From NCBI GenBank assembly GCA_900312665.1, contig ONZQ02000006.1, positions 1,322,459 through 1,386,458 on the forward strand: a stretch of 64,000 nt of DNA. The letters are read 5' to 3'. This DNA is from Cephalotrichum gorgonifer. Taxonomy: Eukaryota; Ascomycota; Sordariomycetes; Microascales; Microascaceae. This document shows positions 1 through 9,972 of this stretch, one piece after another; position 1 is the stretch's first letter; each line of letters opens with the position of its first letter. Made by a program: the position numbers and the translations under genes. The notes beneath the pieces are model-generated. The model was not told where the DNA came from. It worked only from the letters and a program-made list of their open reading frames with translations, and made no database searches.

Positions 1-20
1 CCGGCTTACTCGACTTTACA

Positions 21-617
21 ATGCCTCGCAGGATCAAGAGATATCGTCAGAGGAACGAGGCCGAAAAGGCACAGCGGAGGGCTAACGACCGCCTACGCTC
101 GCTACGAAGGAAAATTAAAGAATTCAACGAATGCACACCAGGCAGCCGGGCGGGAATTATTTAGACGCATAATGGCCGGACATCAACGTCTGGCGACTGC
201 AAGCTTCTCGAAAGTCTTCGACACAATACTGGAGTTCCTCATATCCAGCAGCGGGAAGAGGTCACGGTTCTACCACCGGCGTCTTCAGAAACCCCCGAGT
301 ATTCGGACTCCTCGTCTTCTGCAGTTTCTGGGTCGTCTTCAGCCCCTTCGTCGTCGCTCCCTTCGTCATCCTCGGCCCCATCCTTCTCATCTTCAACATC
401 GTCTTTATCTTCTTCATAGCCTCCAGCATCCTCGTGTAACAGGCATTCACCAACGGATCTCCTAGAGCCGCTACTTAACTTTGAGGAAACGGGGGAGTAT
501 TTCGAGCTAGATTCGGATCGTCATAGGCCAAATATGACCAGCAACCATAACTTTTGGGTGCCTTGGAAGAAGGAGGACTTATATCCACTGGGTCTTGACC
601 TTTTTGGAGATTTATAA
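21..617 (+). pseudogene. MADS/SRF-like small protein gene, broken by two in-frame stops
   Basis: One frame runs from the ATG at 21 to a TAA at 615-617, interrupted only by TAG at 162-164 and TAG at 417-419. The first 47 codons are strongly basic (MPRRIKRYRQRNEAEKAQRR at the N-terminus, then RRKIKEF). After the first stop the frame reads through a THNGRTS-like stretch, which recalls the small SRF/MADS-type proteins expanded in filamentous fungi. A long serine-rich linker and an acidic, aromatic tail (NFWVPWKKEDLYPLGLDLFGDL split around Pro) follow. Both stops are explained by a CAG-to-TAG change, as RIP would give. The family call is weak because the domain is degenerate. That this is one broken gene is better supported, because the low-complexity region and the tail share the frame. 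Confidence 0.5.
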
Positions 618-963
618 TGCTGGATGTGCTTCTACTGTTAGATAGGTGTAGCTAAATAGATTGGGTCTAGCAAAAAGGACTGCTTTGTGTTCCGGCGTCT
701 AAGGTTTGGAGCGGTCTATGGAAGTATCGTGATTGTAGCACCGTTGGACCCTGACGTTATGGGATAGGCTTTTGCCATGGATATTTTACCCCCAGGCCAC
801 TGAAGCTCATACCATGCGGTCTGGATGGCCTTTGCATAGCGTCATCGTAGTGACACCTTTTCGAGTAGGAGAATATCATCTTATATAGAAGGAGCAAAAT
901 TTCTATAGTTTCTACCAACTTAACCGAGAACCTGCCTATACGGACGGAAATTTTCTTGTAGGA
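618..963. other. Intergenic, no gene seen
   Basis: About 350 bases between the broken MADS-like gene and the end of the Clr5 gene. No convincing reading frame on either strand. AT-rich patches near 640-660 and 880-910 could hold convergent 3' UTRs. Confidence 0.5.
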
Positions 964-1782
964 TCAAATAATCTCGTATAAGACACGGAATTGAACATAA
1001 TTCTTGTCCCCAATGTTGATAAGAGAGCCACCGTTAACAAACATCCCCTTGAATGGACCGGTAGACCCTCGCACGTAGGTCGCGTAGTTATGCTGGATCT
1101 CAGCGTCCTGCAAGATACCGTTAGTGAATTGCGCTAGACCACAGGACACACACAACATCGTGGAGGGTAATCATTGGTTATTTACCTGTATTCCTATCGG
1201 TCCGTCGGCGGCGCCTCCGCGCTTCCGTTCGCCAAATGCTTGGTCTTCATCAGGACTAACGTAAGTACGGTCACGGCGGGGCGGAGAGGCTGATCGACGT
1301 CGGGAAATCGGCCAGCTGTTTGGAATATGACGTGAAGCCATCTCGGCTCTATTGCCCCTCACTGCTGATCTTCCACGCGAAACTCTCTGGACTTCTTCGG
1401 ATCTGTAGCACCCAGAGGCATTGGAGGTGGTAGAAGACTTGACGGAGTCGTTCAGGATGCCACCTGCTCTCGCCTCTGGTCCAGTTCGGCTTTCCAGTGG
1501 CGACGCATTCGCGTTCCTCTTTTTTAAACCCCACTGGTGTATTCTATAGGCGAGTTGGCTGTAGCTAGATTGTATGTTAGAAGTGTATCTTACTGAAACC
1601 CGGCTGTTCCCTATTCCCTACCTTGCGTCAAAGCCCTCCTGACGTAATAGCATAATAATATCGGAGACAGAATAGTCCTCGTACAATGTCTGTATTCTTT
1701 CTCTGTATCTTTCCCAATCATGCGCATACGTAAACGGCCTTTGGATACCACTGATATCGGGAAAACTCTCTGCTGGTGACAT
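964..1782 (-). CDS. Clr5-domain protein with a glycine-rich C-terminal motif
   Basis: Three exons on the minus strand (1622-1782, 1186-1558, 964-1107) give 225 residues. Introns are 63 nt (donor GTAGGG, acceptor CTACAG) and 78 nt (donor GTAAAT, branch CTAAC, acceptor TTGCAG). Residues about 21-70 form a Clr5 domain: DWERYRERIQTLYEDYS..IIMLLRQEGFDA, then YRIHQWGLKK. Clr5 domains occur at the N-terminus of many fungal proteins of unknown, possibly DNA-binding, function. The middle is Arg/Ser/Gly-rich and looks disordered. The last 45 residues (YVRGSTGPFKGMFVNGGSLI then NIGDKNYVQF) look beta-rich and Gly/Asn-rich, somewhat like amyloid or prion-type signalling motifs of fungal NLR partners; that resemblance is only an impression. 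The start is the ATG at 1782, the only in-frame ATG before the domain. Confidence 0.72.
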
Positions 1783-2888
1783 ACTTGATACAGGTGTTGA
1801 CGTCGAAGTTTGTGAGGTGGTGGTAGGGTGACACCGTGAAGTTTGCCAGGCGTGAAAGATCCCTTACAGTTGAGCCCGTACGCACATCTGCTAATGTGAC
1901 CACCTAAATATACGGCTTCTATCACACGGCCCGGATTCGCGGCTACCAAAGCCCGTGGAACCGGGAATGCCGATGTCTCCTGCATATCAAACGTACTTAG
2001 GTGGTTCGCCATACTTCGCAGAGCGCTAACAGAGCACCGCCATGTCTACGGCTCAGAAGTTGCGTAATTACGGGGGTCAGGGACCCGACAGTATGGTTCT
2101 GGCGCTGAAATGTGGTGGCGGCCTACTAAAGCCACATCTAAAATTAGCCCTCATAAGCGCCCGCCCGGTGCCGAACGGCGGGGAGCCCGGATTCCTGGGC
2201 GACACTACGCCCAAATACCGGGACACATGGCGGTCTCGATTTAGGGGGCCTAATTCAATAGGCACAGGCAATGCTCCCATTCCATTATTAGTAACACGCT
2301 GGCGCGCGGCTATCGCGTTGGCAATGTCGACTGCATGGACGGCTGAATGGCGCGCGCTTCTTCGTCCCTGTCGCTCGCTACAGCGCCATATGACGATTAG
2401 CCGCCAAATAGCGCGGGCTAGTCCATCGCGTGGCTCGAGGACCAAGGCCAAGTGCTCGCCAAAGGCCCAGGGAGGCAGTACATCGCGGTAGTCCGTGAGC
2501 ATATCCGCTCTCACGGAAGGGATGTCCAACACTTGTCGCTGGCCAGGCGCGAGCGCCTCGCACGTACCGCTGCCGTTGTTACCACTAATCCATCCATGCT
2601 GGCATAGGCCGTTACCGCTAATCGGTCTCCGTGGCCGTGCAAGCATAGCTCGTGGCATGGACTGCATGATAATCTCCGGCGGGGAACCGGGAACCACGAC
2701 CGCATGGTGATCTGGAACCCGGGCTTTACGGCACCAGAGGACGTATTTAAGGCCGACAGTGGATGCTCCCAGTCTGTTAGGATTAGCGAATTGATACGTT
2801 TCCATTCTGTTAGGGGTAACGAAATAGCATAGATTTCTTGGCCGCCTGGTTACCCCTAATGACGCGATGTGCTCCGGATGGACTAGTG
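1783..2888. other. Upstream region of the Clr5 gene with a doubtful 275-codon minus-strand frame
   Basis: The only long frame (2904 down to 2077, minus) starts inside the minisatellite at 2889 onward and matches nothing I recognise. Copies of the GTTAC..CTAAT motif of the neighbouring arrays are scattered through 2575-2860 (for example near 2577, 2611 and 2810). The region therefore looks like decayed repeat rather than a gene. Confidence 0.4.
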
Positions 2889-3040
2889 GTAACGACTTAT
2901 GCATACTTATGATCTTATAACAGTAACGACTTATGCATACTTATGATTTCATAACAGTAACGACTTATGCATACTTATGATTTCATAACAGTAACGACTT
3001 ATGCATACTTATACTGATGGATTTTATAACAGTAACGACG
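2889..3040 (+). repeat. Tandem 34-bp minisatellite, forward array
   Basis: Units starting with GTAACGACTTATGCATACTT begin at 2889, 2923, 2957 and 2991, exactly 34 bp apart. A fifth degenerate unit starts at 3032 after a 41-bp step. The units are nearly identical and contain the palindromic core TATGCATA. There are no spacers between copies. Confidence 0.9.
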
Positions 3041-3064
3041 TATGCTAGGATAGGTCCGTTAGGT

Positions 3065-3300
3065 TGTTACCGCTAATCGATCTATGTAGGCATAATTCGT
3101 TACTGCTAACCGACCCATGCTAGCATAATTCGTTACTGCTAACCGCCCTATGCTAGCATAAGTTGTTACCGCTAAACCGACCTGAGGAATCATGCATGCA
3201 TAAGTCGTTACCCCTAATCGATCGGAGCAGTTATGCAAGCTGAAGTTATTACTGCTAATCGACCTAAGCAAACATGGATACACAAGTCGTCACCGCTAAG
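3065..3300 (-). repeat. Tandem 33-34-bp minisatellite, inverted array
   Basis: Degenerate units with GTTAC(C/T)GCTAA starts at 3065, 3099, 3132 and 3165, then more divergent copies to about 3300. The stretch GCATAAGTCGTTAC is the reverse complement of the start of the forward array at 2889. The two arrays thus form one large inverted structure of about 410 bp. Divergence is higher here than in the forward array. Confidence 0.75.
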
Positions 3301-3365
3301 CATACAAGAAAACATCTAAGTCCGCACTCTTGTTTATATAGTAGGCTAAAATCACTCAAAATTAG

Positions 3366-4110
3366 CTACAATTCATTATAGATCTGTATAATCCCGCTGA
3401 TTGCGTCATCGACAGCGTCACCGAGCGTTTCCTCGTCCCTACTATCACTTGTATGAATGTCGCCTGAAGACCCCGAAGGACTCTTTGAGTGCTGATAATC
3501 TTGCACCGCAACGATGATACTATTTGCGAGCTGCGTCGCCTCGCTCTGTCGGTCGATCTCCCGTAAATATCGTGCATTTTGCCGCTTCAGGTGTGTTATT
3601 GTGCGATCTTTCTCCATGTCGATCTCCTTTAGGTGCGCTATCGTACGATCTTTCTCCATATCAATCCGTTTTTGGTCGAGTATCTTTTGGCGTAGTTCCT
3701 TAATATCGATCTGTAGCTTATTCATTTCTTGCTCCGTCCAGCTAATTCGTTTAGTCCTTCGTGCTGGACTACCACGAGTCTCCACGAAGGGCCTTCTCTC
3801 GGCCAATGGTGGAGGCGGTCGTGGGGGTGCCTCGACGCCGAGGTCCGGTAGCTTTGGAAGCGCTTTATCGGTCGGGGGATGCATATCCCAGAAGAGTGGC
3901 GTCGAGCTGCGCCCTTTCTTCCTGCGAACGCACGACCCTAACACTCCTAGGAACAACGTATTCAATTCGTGTTAGGTTTCTATACCAACCAGGCTTACGG
4001 CTTGGATCACCTGGATGCTCTGTAGAGATGTCCCACATGGGACCTGACGACACACGGTAAAGAAACAATGTGTGTTCAAGCGCCGGACTCGGGCGTGCTT
4101 CTCCTATCAT
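3366..4110 (-). CDS. Hypothetical coiled-coil protein
   Basis: Two exons (3999-4110 and 3366-3946), joined across a 52-nt intron with donor GTAAGC, branch CTAAC and acceptor TTCCTAG, give 230 residues. The N-terminal part is unremarkable. A proline-rich stretch (EAPPRPPPPLAERR) precedes a Lys/Arg-rich segment and a coiled coil. The coiled coil contains a near-perfect 13-residue duplication, IDMEKDRTIAHLK and IDMEKDRTITHLK, also visible in the DNA at about 3600-3660. The C-terminus is acidic. No family recognised. It lies tail-to-head 148 bp downstream of another small coiled-coil gene on the same strand. An upstream exon cannot be excluded. Confidence 0.6.
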
Positions 4111-4258
4111 TCATACACGACGGATCTTATAGACATGATGTAACCGAAAACCGCGGTTCTTAGATCCCGTACCAGTAATCCCGGTTCACAGACAAATGGC
4201 ACCGAGAACTTGTTCGTACACTGCCCACGAATTGCTCCACATGACCACCTTCCGTCTT

Positions 4259-4883
4259 TCAGTTGGTCGGCCCCTTGTCGGCGAGACCGCAAAAAACTTT
4301 ATACAGAGTCTTAGTGAATGTGCTCATGCCACTGCGCAATACCCCAACCAATGACTCCAGTCTGTGTGTGCTGTCAAGCGCGCGGTCAGTAGTATTCTTT
4401 GAGTCTCGAAGATCCTCCTCGATCTTCTGCAGTCGGGAACAGGTTGTCCTGAGCAAACTTGAGAAAGTTAGTCCTGTCTAGCACTCGTGGGACTACCATG
4501 GTCTCGTACCTAATGATCACTGCATTCGGCACTGCATCCTTGGAGCGGTGCACGCCGGGAACAAGGCCTAGATCGTTGAAGTTATAGTCTTGTATAGGAT
4601 AAGAATCGGTCTCAATGTCGGTATTTTCCACCGTATCGCCAAGGTTCGGCTGTTCTGGAGGAACTAAAGCCGGGGTAGTGAAGACTTGGGGATTGTGCCC
4701 ATGAAGAACACCGTTTGGATCCACCCAGAATTCTTCGCTATGGCCTGAGATGACATTTGCGTCCGTCCCAGCGGGTTCCTTGGTGGCAGGAATGAAAGCA
4801 GCCGTGTCAGAGGCGTCCGTACCGTGGTCTGCGAAGACAGCTTCTAGGTCCGCCCAGAAATCGTCGGATGGGTGGTTGTCCAT
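4259..4883 (-). CDS. Hypothetical acidic protein with C-terminal coiled coil
   Basis: Exons 4497-4883 and 4427-proximal exon 4259-4426, joined across a 70-nt intron (donor GTAGTC, branch GACTAAC, acceptor CTGCAG), give 184 residues. The first 125 residues are acidic and contain two DDFW/EEFWVD-type repeats (DDFWADLEAVFADHG and EEFWVDPNGVLHGHN). The C-terminal exon is an amphipathic helix-forming segment (KIEEDLRDSKNTTDRALDS). Without splicing the first frame ends in a Gly/Ser tail; the spliced form is preferred because the coiled coil then follows in phase. No known family. Confidence 0.6.
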
Positions 4884-5127
4884 GGTGGGTCGATCTTGTG
4901 TGTGACCGAAAAGGGCGGCGTACTGCGCTACACATGAATGAGGACGTCCGTGATCCAGGGAAACCCGGGTTTAGGTGTCCCTTAATCCCGGTCGCAGAGG
5001 GGCACGGTGATGGGTATTTAAATTTATATCCCCAGCCTGCATCCCCAAGGGATTCAGGGAATCATTTATTTAAGTGCACTAACATACTAAGTTTAGAAAA
5101 CGAAACTTACAAGAGATTCGAGACGCT

Positions 5128-6080
5128 ATGAGAATCGCCTCTTTCCTGGCAGCAATTGGGGGGGTTGCAGGCGCTTTGGCAGAGCTCTGCCTCTCTGACC
5201 CCCCGATCCAATTGGTCGCAGGTTACTCCAACATCTCCGCAGTGTAGGGTACATGCTGCCCCATTCCATCAACAGCAAGCTAACTCCTATTTATAGTCAC
5301 GAAAATCCCTTCCGAGAGCCCTGTGAGGCTGTACTTCAATTTACGGAATCGGAATTCCCGTCGATTACCTATACTTTCGATGAAACCAGTCCTTGCTCGG
5401 GGTCCCAGCTTGTGAGCTTTCTCGTTCCTCCAGGGGCGCCTAATGGAAGCGCGCGCGTTATCTGGTAAGTTAGGCCCTCAACGCGTGCAACTGAAGCTAA
5501 CCTCGTTAGGCAATGCGCGGAATTGTCATCTTGCAGCTTCGCTAATATCACAGATGGGACGGGGGATCCGTCTCTTGTGTCTCAACAGAACGGCACTGTC
5601 GGCTGTTTGCCTGCAAGATTCGCAGCAAATACGAGCGCTGTGGCTGTGAATGGGTCGCTAACCACAGCCATGGGGGCGAACCTTCCAGACCCCACTGTCA
5701 CTGACGGGACCCCACGCCCCACAGCCAGCGGCAATCGATCGGACTTCGCCGCCAATCAGTCCCCACAGCCTGCCGCCAGCGGCAATCGATCGGACGTCAT
5801 TGCCACCGACCAGTCCCCACAGCCTGCCGCCAGCGGCAATCGATCGGACTTCACTGTCACCGATCAGTCCTCGCGACCTACCGCCAGCGGCGACTTGAGC
5901 TCTGCCGATCAGCCCGTGCCAACCGCTCTAAACTCCACCGCCAACCCTCAGCCGCCAAAGCCCACCGACACCGGCGTTACTGCGGTTAATGGGGCGGGCC
6001 GGGGTTGGGATCTGTCGGGAGCCTGGACGATAACTGTAACACAAACTGTGACAACACTTATGACTAGTATAACTCTCTAG
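5128..6080 (+). CDS. Secreted protein with cysteine-containing head and Pro/Ser/Thr repeat stalk
   Basis: Three exons (5128-5243, 5297-5464, 5510-6080) give 284 residues; introns are 53 and 45 nt, both with GCTAAC branch sites. Residues 1-18 are a clear signal peptide (MRIASFLAAIGGVAGALA). The head, about residues 19-130, has paired cysteines (REPCEAVLQF, SPCSGS, WQCAELSSCSF, VGCLP) and reads like a small beta-sandwich domain of an extracellular fungal protein. The following region holds three and a half imperfect copies of SPQPAASGNRSD and is likely O-glycosylated. The C-terminus is Thr-rich (TVTQTVTTLMTSITL) without a clear GPI signal. A surface or wall protein or candidate effector; no named family recognised. 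A TATA-like TTTAAATTTATA lies at about 5018, upstream of the start. Confidence 0.72.
5712..5890 (+). repeat. In-frame tandem repeats of the secreted protein stalk
   Basis: About three and a half copies of a 51-60-bp unit built on CCAGCGGCAATCGATCGGAC. Several copies are nearly identical at the DNA level, so unit number may vary between strains. Confidence 0.8.
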
Positions 6081-7304
6081 GGATAAGGCTTCTAAGATAT
6101 GGCACTGAAACTCTTTTACTAGCTTTGTTATGGTTGTTGCTAGTTTTATCTTTTAGCTAGTTCGTTCTTTCCGACTCTCAAATACATTTAAATGTGATGC
6201 TTTACGTCAAAGTTTTAGCACTAAATCACGGCTCTCTCACTTACAAGTATAACAAATAATACCACCTTCAAAAAGAAGAAACCTGTGCTTAAGCTATATA
6301 AAATAGAAAATACGTCGTTAGATTACGACTTCAGGGCAGTGCAAGGCATGCATTACAGTGCTGTTCAGGTTCGGCGTCCGCATTTTAGTAATAAAAAATA
6401 TTTCCAGGTAAAGTCACGGAGAAGTTCTCAGACAGTGTGGGGTTAGTGGGTCAAGGTACAGAGTACATGTGCCCTCAATCGCTTAACAGCAGTGGGGGCT
6501 GAAAACCCCCAAGAATTATGGTCCGTGCACGGCTTGTCTCCCAGCATTCTCGAAGCCTCGATCATGGAGCGTTAAAACTCGCCTGTCCACTGACTAACCC
6601 GACAGAGAAATTACTTTGGACGCATCCTTACGGGCATCAGCGAATTCGGCTTGACCCGGAACCCGATACCTGAACCCCGAACAGGACCACGGAATCAGGC
6701 AGCAAGACAAAAGGGGAAGGCCCAGGAAGTCACTCTTTGCCCCGCCACAAGGTGTGGCTTGGTCCTGTCTCTCAACTCGGCATTGTCACCAGGTCCACCA
6801 CAATGGCGCCTTGCGCACGCCTCTGCTAATCTATCAATCGACTCCAGTAGCGTAAAACACGACCAGTGGGATGCGGGCATGAACAATTCGTCTCTGCGTG
6901 AAGTTCCACGTTTTGTCCCGCCAGCATCTTTACAGGGAACACATCCACAAATTGACAAAGAGACCGGTAGACTGCGTACTCCAAGACCCTTCCGAGTCAG
7001 GATGGAACGATCTAGGATAACAAGCACATATCCGCCCCCGCTTTCTCAATCAGCGCAGTCCAGGAGCCAAAGTCATGCCAAGATCGAACCGTAGGATGAA
7101 GACACGCGCTTGTTTAATAGTTATGCAGCATCCGCCAAGGGCAGCGTCAAGGGGAAAGTTCACATCTTCGGCAGTAGGGCTTAAGCTAAGAGAAAAGCTG
7201 GTCTTAGGGATACTGGCTTTATGCCTATGTCAGGAACGTCGTACTTCTCGTGTGATGATGACAGAAGAGAGTTGCCAATAATAGGGTGTCGGCCTGTGTG
7301 GATA
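6081..7304. other. Intergenic between convergent genes
   Basis: About 1.2 kb between the 3' ends of the secreted-protein gene and the homeobox gene. The first 350 bases are AT-rich. No frame on either strand has recognisable protein features or splice structure. Confidence 0.5.
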
Positions 7305-9233
7305 TTAAAGGGGGTCAAATGGTAACTCCACATCTCCAAACAAAAAGTCATCCGGCCCAATAGCGCCATTCGGGCCACTGTTCGAGTAGCATCCCATAGT
7401 GGGAGGTTCATCCGCCGAAGAAGCGGATGGGTCTGCGACGCCAGTGCCCGCGGCGGGGAAGTCCGAGGTAGCACCACAAGCGGAGGGGCCCATGCTCACG
7501 CCCATCTGCCGGAACTCAGCGAGGCATTCTGGCGTCTGCCACGACCAAGGGACCAGCATATTATCAACCACTCCCGATCCGCCATCGCCGCTTTGCCCTA
7601 GCCAGAAGGGAAGCATCGACCCGTCGCCACCCGCCGCGTGTGCGAGCTTCTCGGCCGTGAAAGGATTAGTCGAGTTCTCTCGCGTCTCAAGCCCAGAACC
7701 GTGGAGAGAATGGGCATTGTCGGCATCTATGCTGAAAAGAATAGGGTCGACATGCGATGCGAGGTCGGCGTGGCTCTGCCCCCGACCGCCCAGGCCATAA
7801 CCCGACTTGAACATCTCCAGCCACTGCGCGTTATCGGCTGGCGTCTGGTTCCATGGGTCCTCGTCGTCGTACAGGATTAGGCGCGCCCGCCGACGCAGCT
7901 CCTCATCTGTTACCACTTCGCCGCGCCGACGCTGTGCCTGGACAAACTCGCCCAGCCTCTCCGTCAGCGCCTCGAACGCCGTCGGCGGCGCACGCGTCCC
8001 GTCTGCCGGGCAGGTCTTCTTCGCATTGCCCCTCGACGCACTGAAGGGCTCTGGGTCGTTGGCCTCCGCATCGATAAGGTATGGCGGTATCGCGTTCTCC
8101 ACCAGCAGCGCCACGGCGGGGTCCAGCCCCCTGCATCCATTCCAGTCCTTCATCCGCGCCCCGTCACGGAAGTGTTCCGCGAGGTGCGCGTTGCGCTCTG
8201 GCCACGAAGTGAAGGCCTCCCCGCAGAAGCCACACCGACAGCGTATGCGGGTCACCTTTGTGCGCCAGGCCTCAGCCGCTGGGGGTAGGGCATGGACGCC
8301 ATGGGCGACGCGCAGGTGTTGGCGGAGGTGGTCCTTTCGAAAGTAGGTTCGTGCGGCAAGGGGCTTGACAGTGCAGTTCTCGGCTCTATGGGACGCGATG
8401 TGGGACTCGCTCGGGTCTGCCGCGCCGCAGAGCGCGCAGGACACGGAGCCCTCGTCCTGTGGGTCAACGTGCCGCGGGCCGAAGGGAAGGCAGGTCCACT
8501 TCTCGAGGACAAGGTGCAGAGTGGCCTCGTGCCGCGTCCAGTCGTACCTCGTCTTGAAAGTGTCTGTGCAGAAGGTGCACTGGTAGGGACGGGCGTTCGT
8601 GGGCCCCTGGGCCAGCCCACCCAAGGTGCGACGACGGAACGGCCTGTGCCACTTCTTGCTCTTGCGTCGCGGGAGATCCTGGCACAGGGAAGGGAGCTCT
8701 GAGGAGAAGGCTGAGCCGTAGGAGTACGCCGACGAGGAGGCGCTTGAACTGTCTGAGCTTCCAAGCCCGAAGGATCTGGGACTGGACGACTCGCAGCCCC
8801 GGCCTGCGTCCAAGAGGCCGGTTAGAGCCGCGTTCTCCGAGGCCTGAGATATAGCGTGTAGGGGCGCGGGCTCGTCCTCGGGAGGAGAGTTGCGCCAGCG
8901 CTCTAGGGGAGTCATGCTGTCCCAGTTAAACTCCGCTGGCGCCGACGAAGACAGCTGGTGCAGAGCGGCTTCGCTAGCCTCAACCAGCAGCAAAGGAGAC
9001 TCTGTGGGGGGCGGTGCTTTACCGCCGCTACGCCTCCGCGTGTTGACGAACCACTGGGAGACTTGCCGGGTCATCATCCCGGTCTCGTAGCTGAGTGATT
9101 CCTTTTCATGTGTGGATGGATACGGCCACTCCCTGTGCGCCGCGTACCATTCCTTGAGGACGCTGATAGCTGACCTCGCATGGCGGACAGCGGGCGGGGC
9201 CTTCCTGTTCGTCTGAGACACTTGACGTGCCAT
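7305..9233 (-). CDS. Homeobox (KN/TALE type) and C2H2 zinc finger transcription factor
   Basis: An uninterrupted 642-codon frame on the minus strand. Residues about 20-70 form a KN-type homeodomain: AISVLKEWYAAHREWPYPST, then MTRQVSQWFVNTRRR with the invariant WF.N.R recognition helix. Three C2H2-type segments follow in the middle: YQCTFCTDTFKTRYDWTRHE, a longer CALC..H..H block ending HLRQHLRVAHG, and CGFCGEAFTSWPERNAHLAEH. The C-terminal third is acidic and aromatic, as in activation regions. The order homeodomain then zinc fingers is typical of a fungal-specific family of nuclear regulators. It sits beside, and transcribes away from, the thiol-methyltransferase/MFS/synthase block, so it could be that block's regulator, but nothing in the sequence proves it. 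The start ATG at 9233 is 11 residues before the conserved basic region. Confidence 0.88.
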   Translation of the reverse strand: MARQVSQTNRKAPPAVRHARSAISVLKEWYAAHREWPYPSTHEKESLSYETGMMTRQVSQWFVNTRRRSGGKAPPPTESPLLLVEASEAALHQLSSSAPAEFNWDSMTPLERWRNSPPEDEPAPLHAISQASENAALTGLLDAGRGCESSSPRSFGLGSSDSSSASSSAYSYGSAFSSELPSLCQDLPRRKSKKWHRPFRRRTLGGLAQGPTNARPYQCTFCTDTFKTRYDWTRHEATLHLVLEKWTCLPFGPRHVDPQDEGSVSCALCGAADPSESHIASHRAENCTVKPLAARTYFRKDHLRQHLRVAHGVHALPPAAEAWRTKVTRIRCRCGFCGEAFTSWPERNAHLAEHFRDGARMKDWNGCRGLDPAVALLVENAIPPYLIDAEANDPEPFSASRGNAKKTCPADGTRAPPTAFEALTERLGEFVQAQRRRGEVVTDEELRRRARLILYDDEDPWNQTPADNAQWLEMFKSGYGLGGRGQSHADLASHVDPILFSIDADNAHSLHGSGLETRENSTNPFTAEKLAHAAGGDGSMLPFWLGQSGDGGSGVVDNMLVPWSWQTPECLAEFRQMGVSMGPSACGATSDFPAAGTGVADPSASSADEPPTMGCYSNSGPNGAIGPDDFLFGDVELPFDPL

Positions 9234-9972
9234 CTGATCTTGGCTAAGGCGTCGTGATGGCCGAAAGGAGGGCGTGTTGTAGTCACCGTCTATTGCGTCG
9301 CGGTGGCTCGACGCTAGTATTTAACTGAGTCGTGATTCCTCCTTTCGATAACAATTTTGCCACGATTTACGCTCCGCATAGAAGGTTTTTGGTATCCGTC
9401 CCAACAAGTCGACGTGATTGCATTTCTGATACGGAATGTGGATATTTGTAATGTCGACACAGCTGAAGGGTCTCCCCCGCACAAGAGGTTCGCCACGGGA
9501 TCACCTCGGGATCACCTGAAGCTGGCGCTAGATGAGTAATCATAAAACTCGGAAACTGAGGACTTGGTGGACATAAGCGAGCAACATCGGCCAAGCTTTC
9601 CACTTCTGTGCTCTCATTTGTGCCAGCTGGCAACAGCTAGCTCTTTGTCATGACTAATTACAGGCTACCCTCGGCTCCAGCTTATCTGTTAGAATATAGC
9701 GCCGCTCTATACGATGACAAAGTGCGGAGGCGCCCCCATTTTGGTCCAACACATTCACAGCCCCCCGAGCCTTAGGTCTCCCTGACTGAATGAATGCCAG
9801 GAGCTTGGAGGTAGGGCGGGTGCAGGTTCAGGGGTTAACTAGCATAGTACGGCCTAGACTAAAAGGATTCAGGTCCTCGAAACGAACTCATGCCGACGTG
9901 AACATCGCGGGTCAAACCAAGACCTACTAAATCTCATTTATATCCTTTCAGAGGCTCGGAGGTATTAGTGTC
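9234..9972. other. Intergenic region containing the left inverted repeat
   Basis: Promoter region of the homeobox gene and 3' flank of the methyltransferase gene. Apart from the inverted repeat at 9683-9772 I see no gene. Confidence 0.5.
9683..9772 (+). repeat. Left arm of a 9.9-kb-spaced inverted repeat
   Basis: This stretch shares CTGTTAGAATATA, CGCTC, AAGTGCGG.GGCGCCCC and ATTTTGGTCCAACA, in the same order, with the reverse complement of about 19514-19595. By eye about 75 percent of 90 positions match. It may be a terminal inverted repeat, or one of two independent short-element insertions. Confidence 0.6.

Noticed and set aside
2077..2904. 275-codon frame on the minus strand as a gene
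   Set aside because: Its start lies in the minisatellite, no domain or splice structure is visible, and other frames are equally open in this GC-rich stretch.
2889..3300. CRISPR-like regular repeats
   Set aside because: Units are directly adjacent without spacers, and the genome is eukaryotic; it is a minisatellite.
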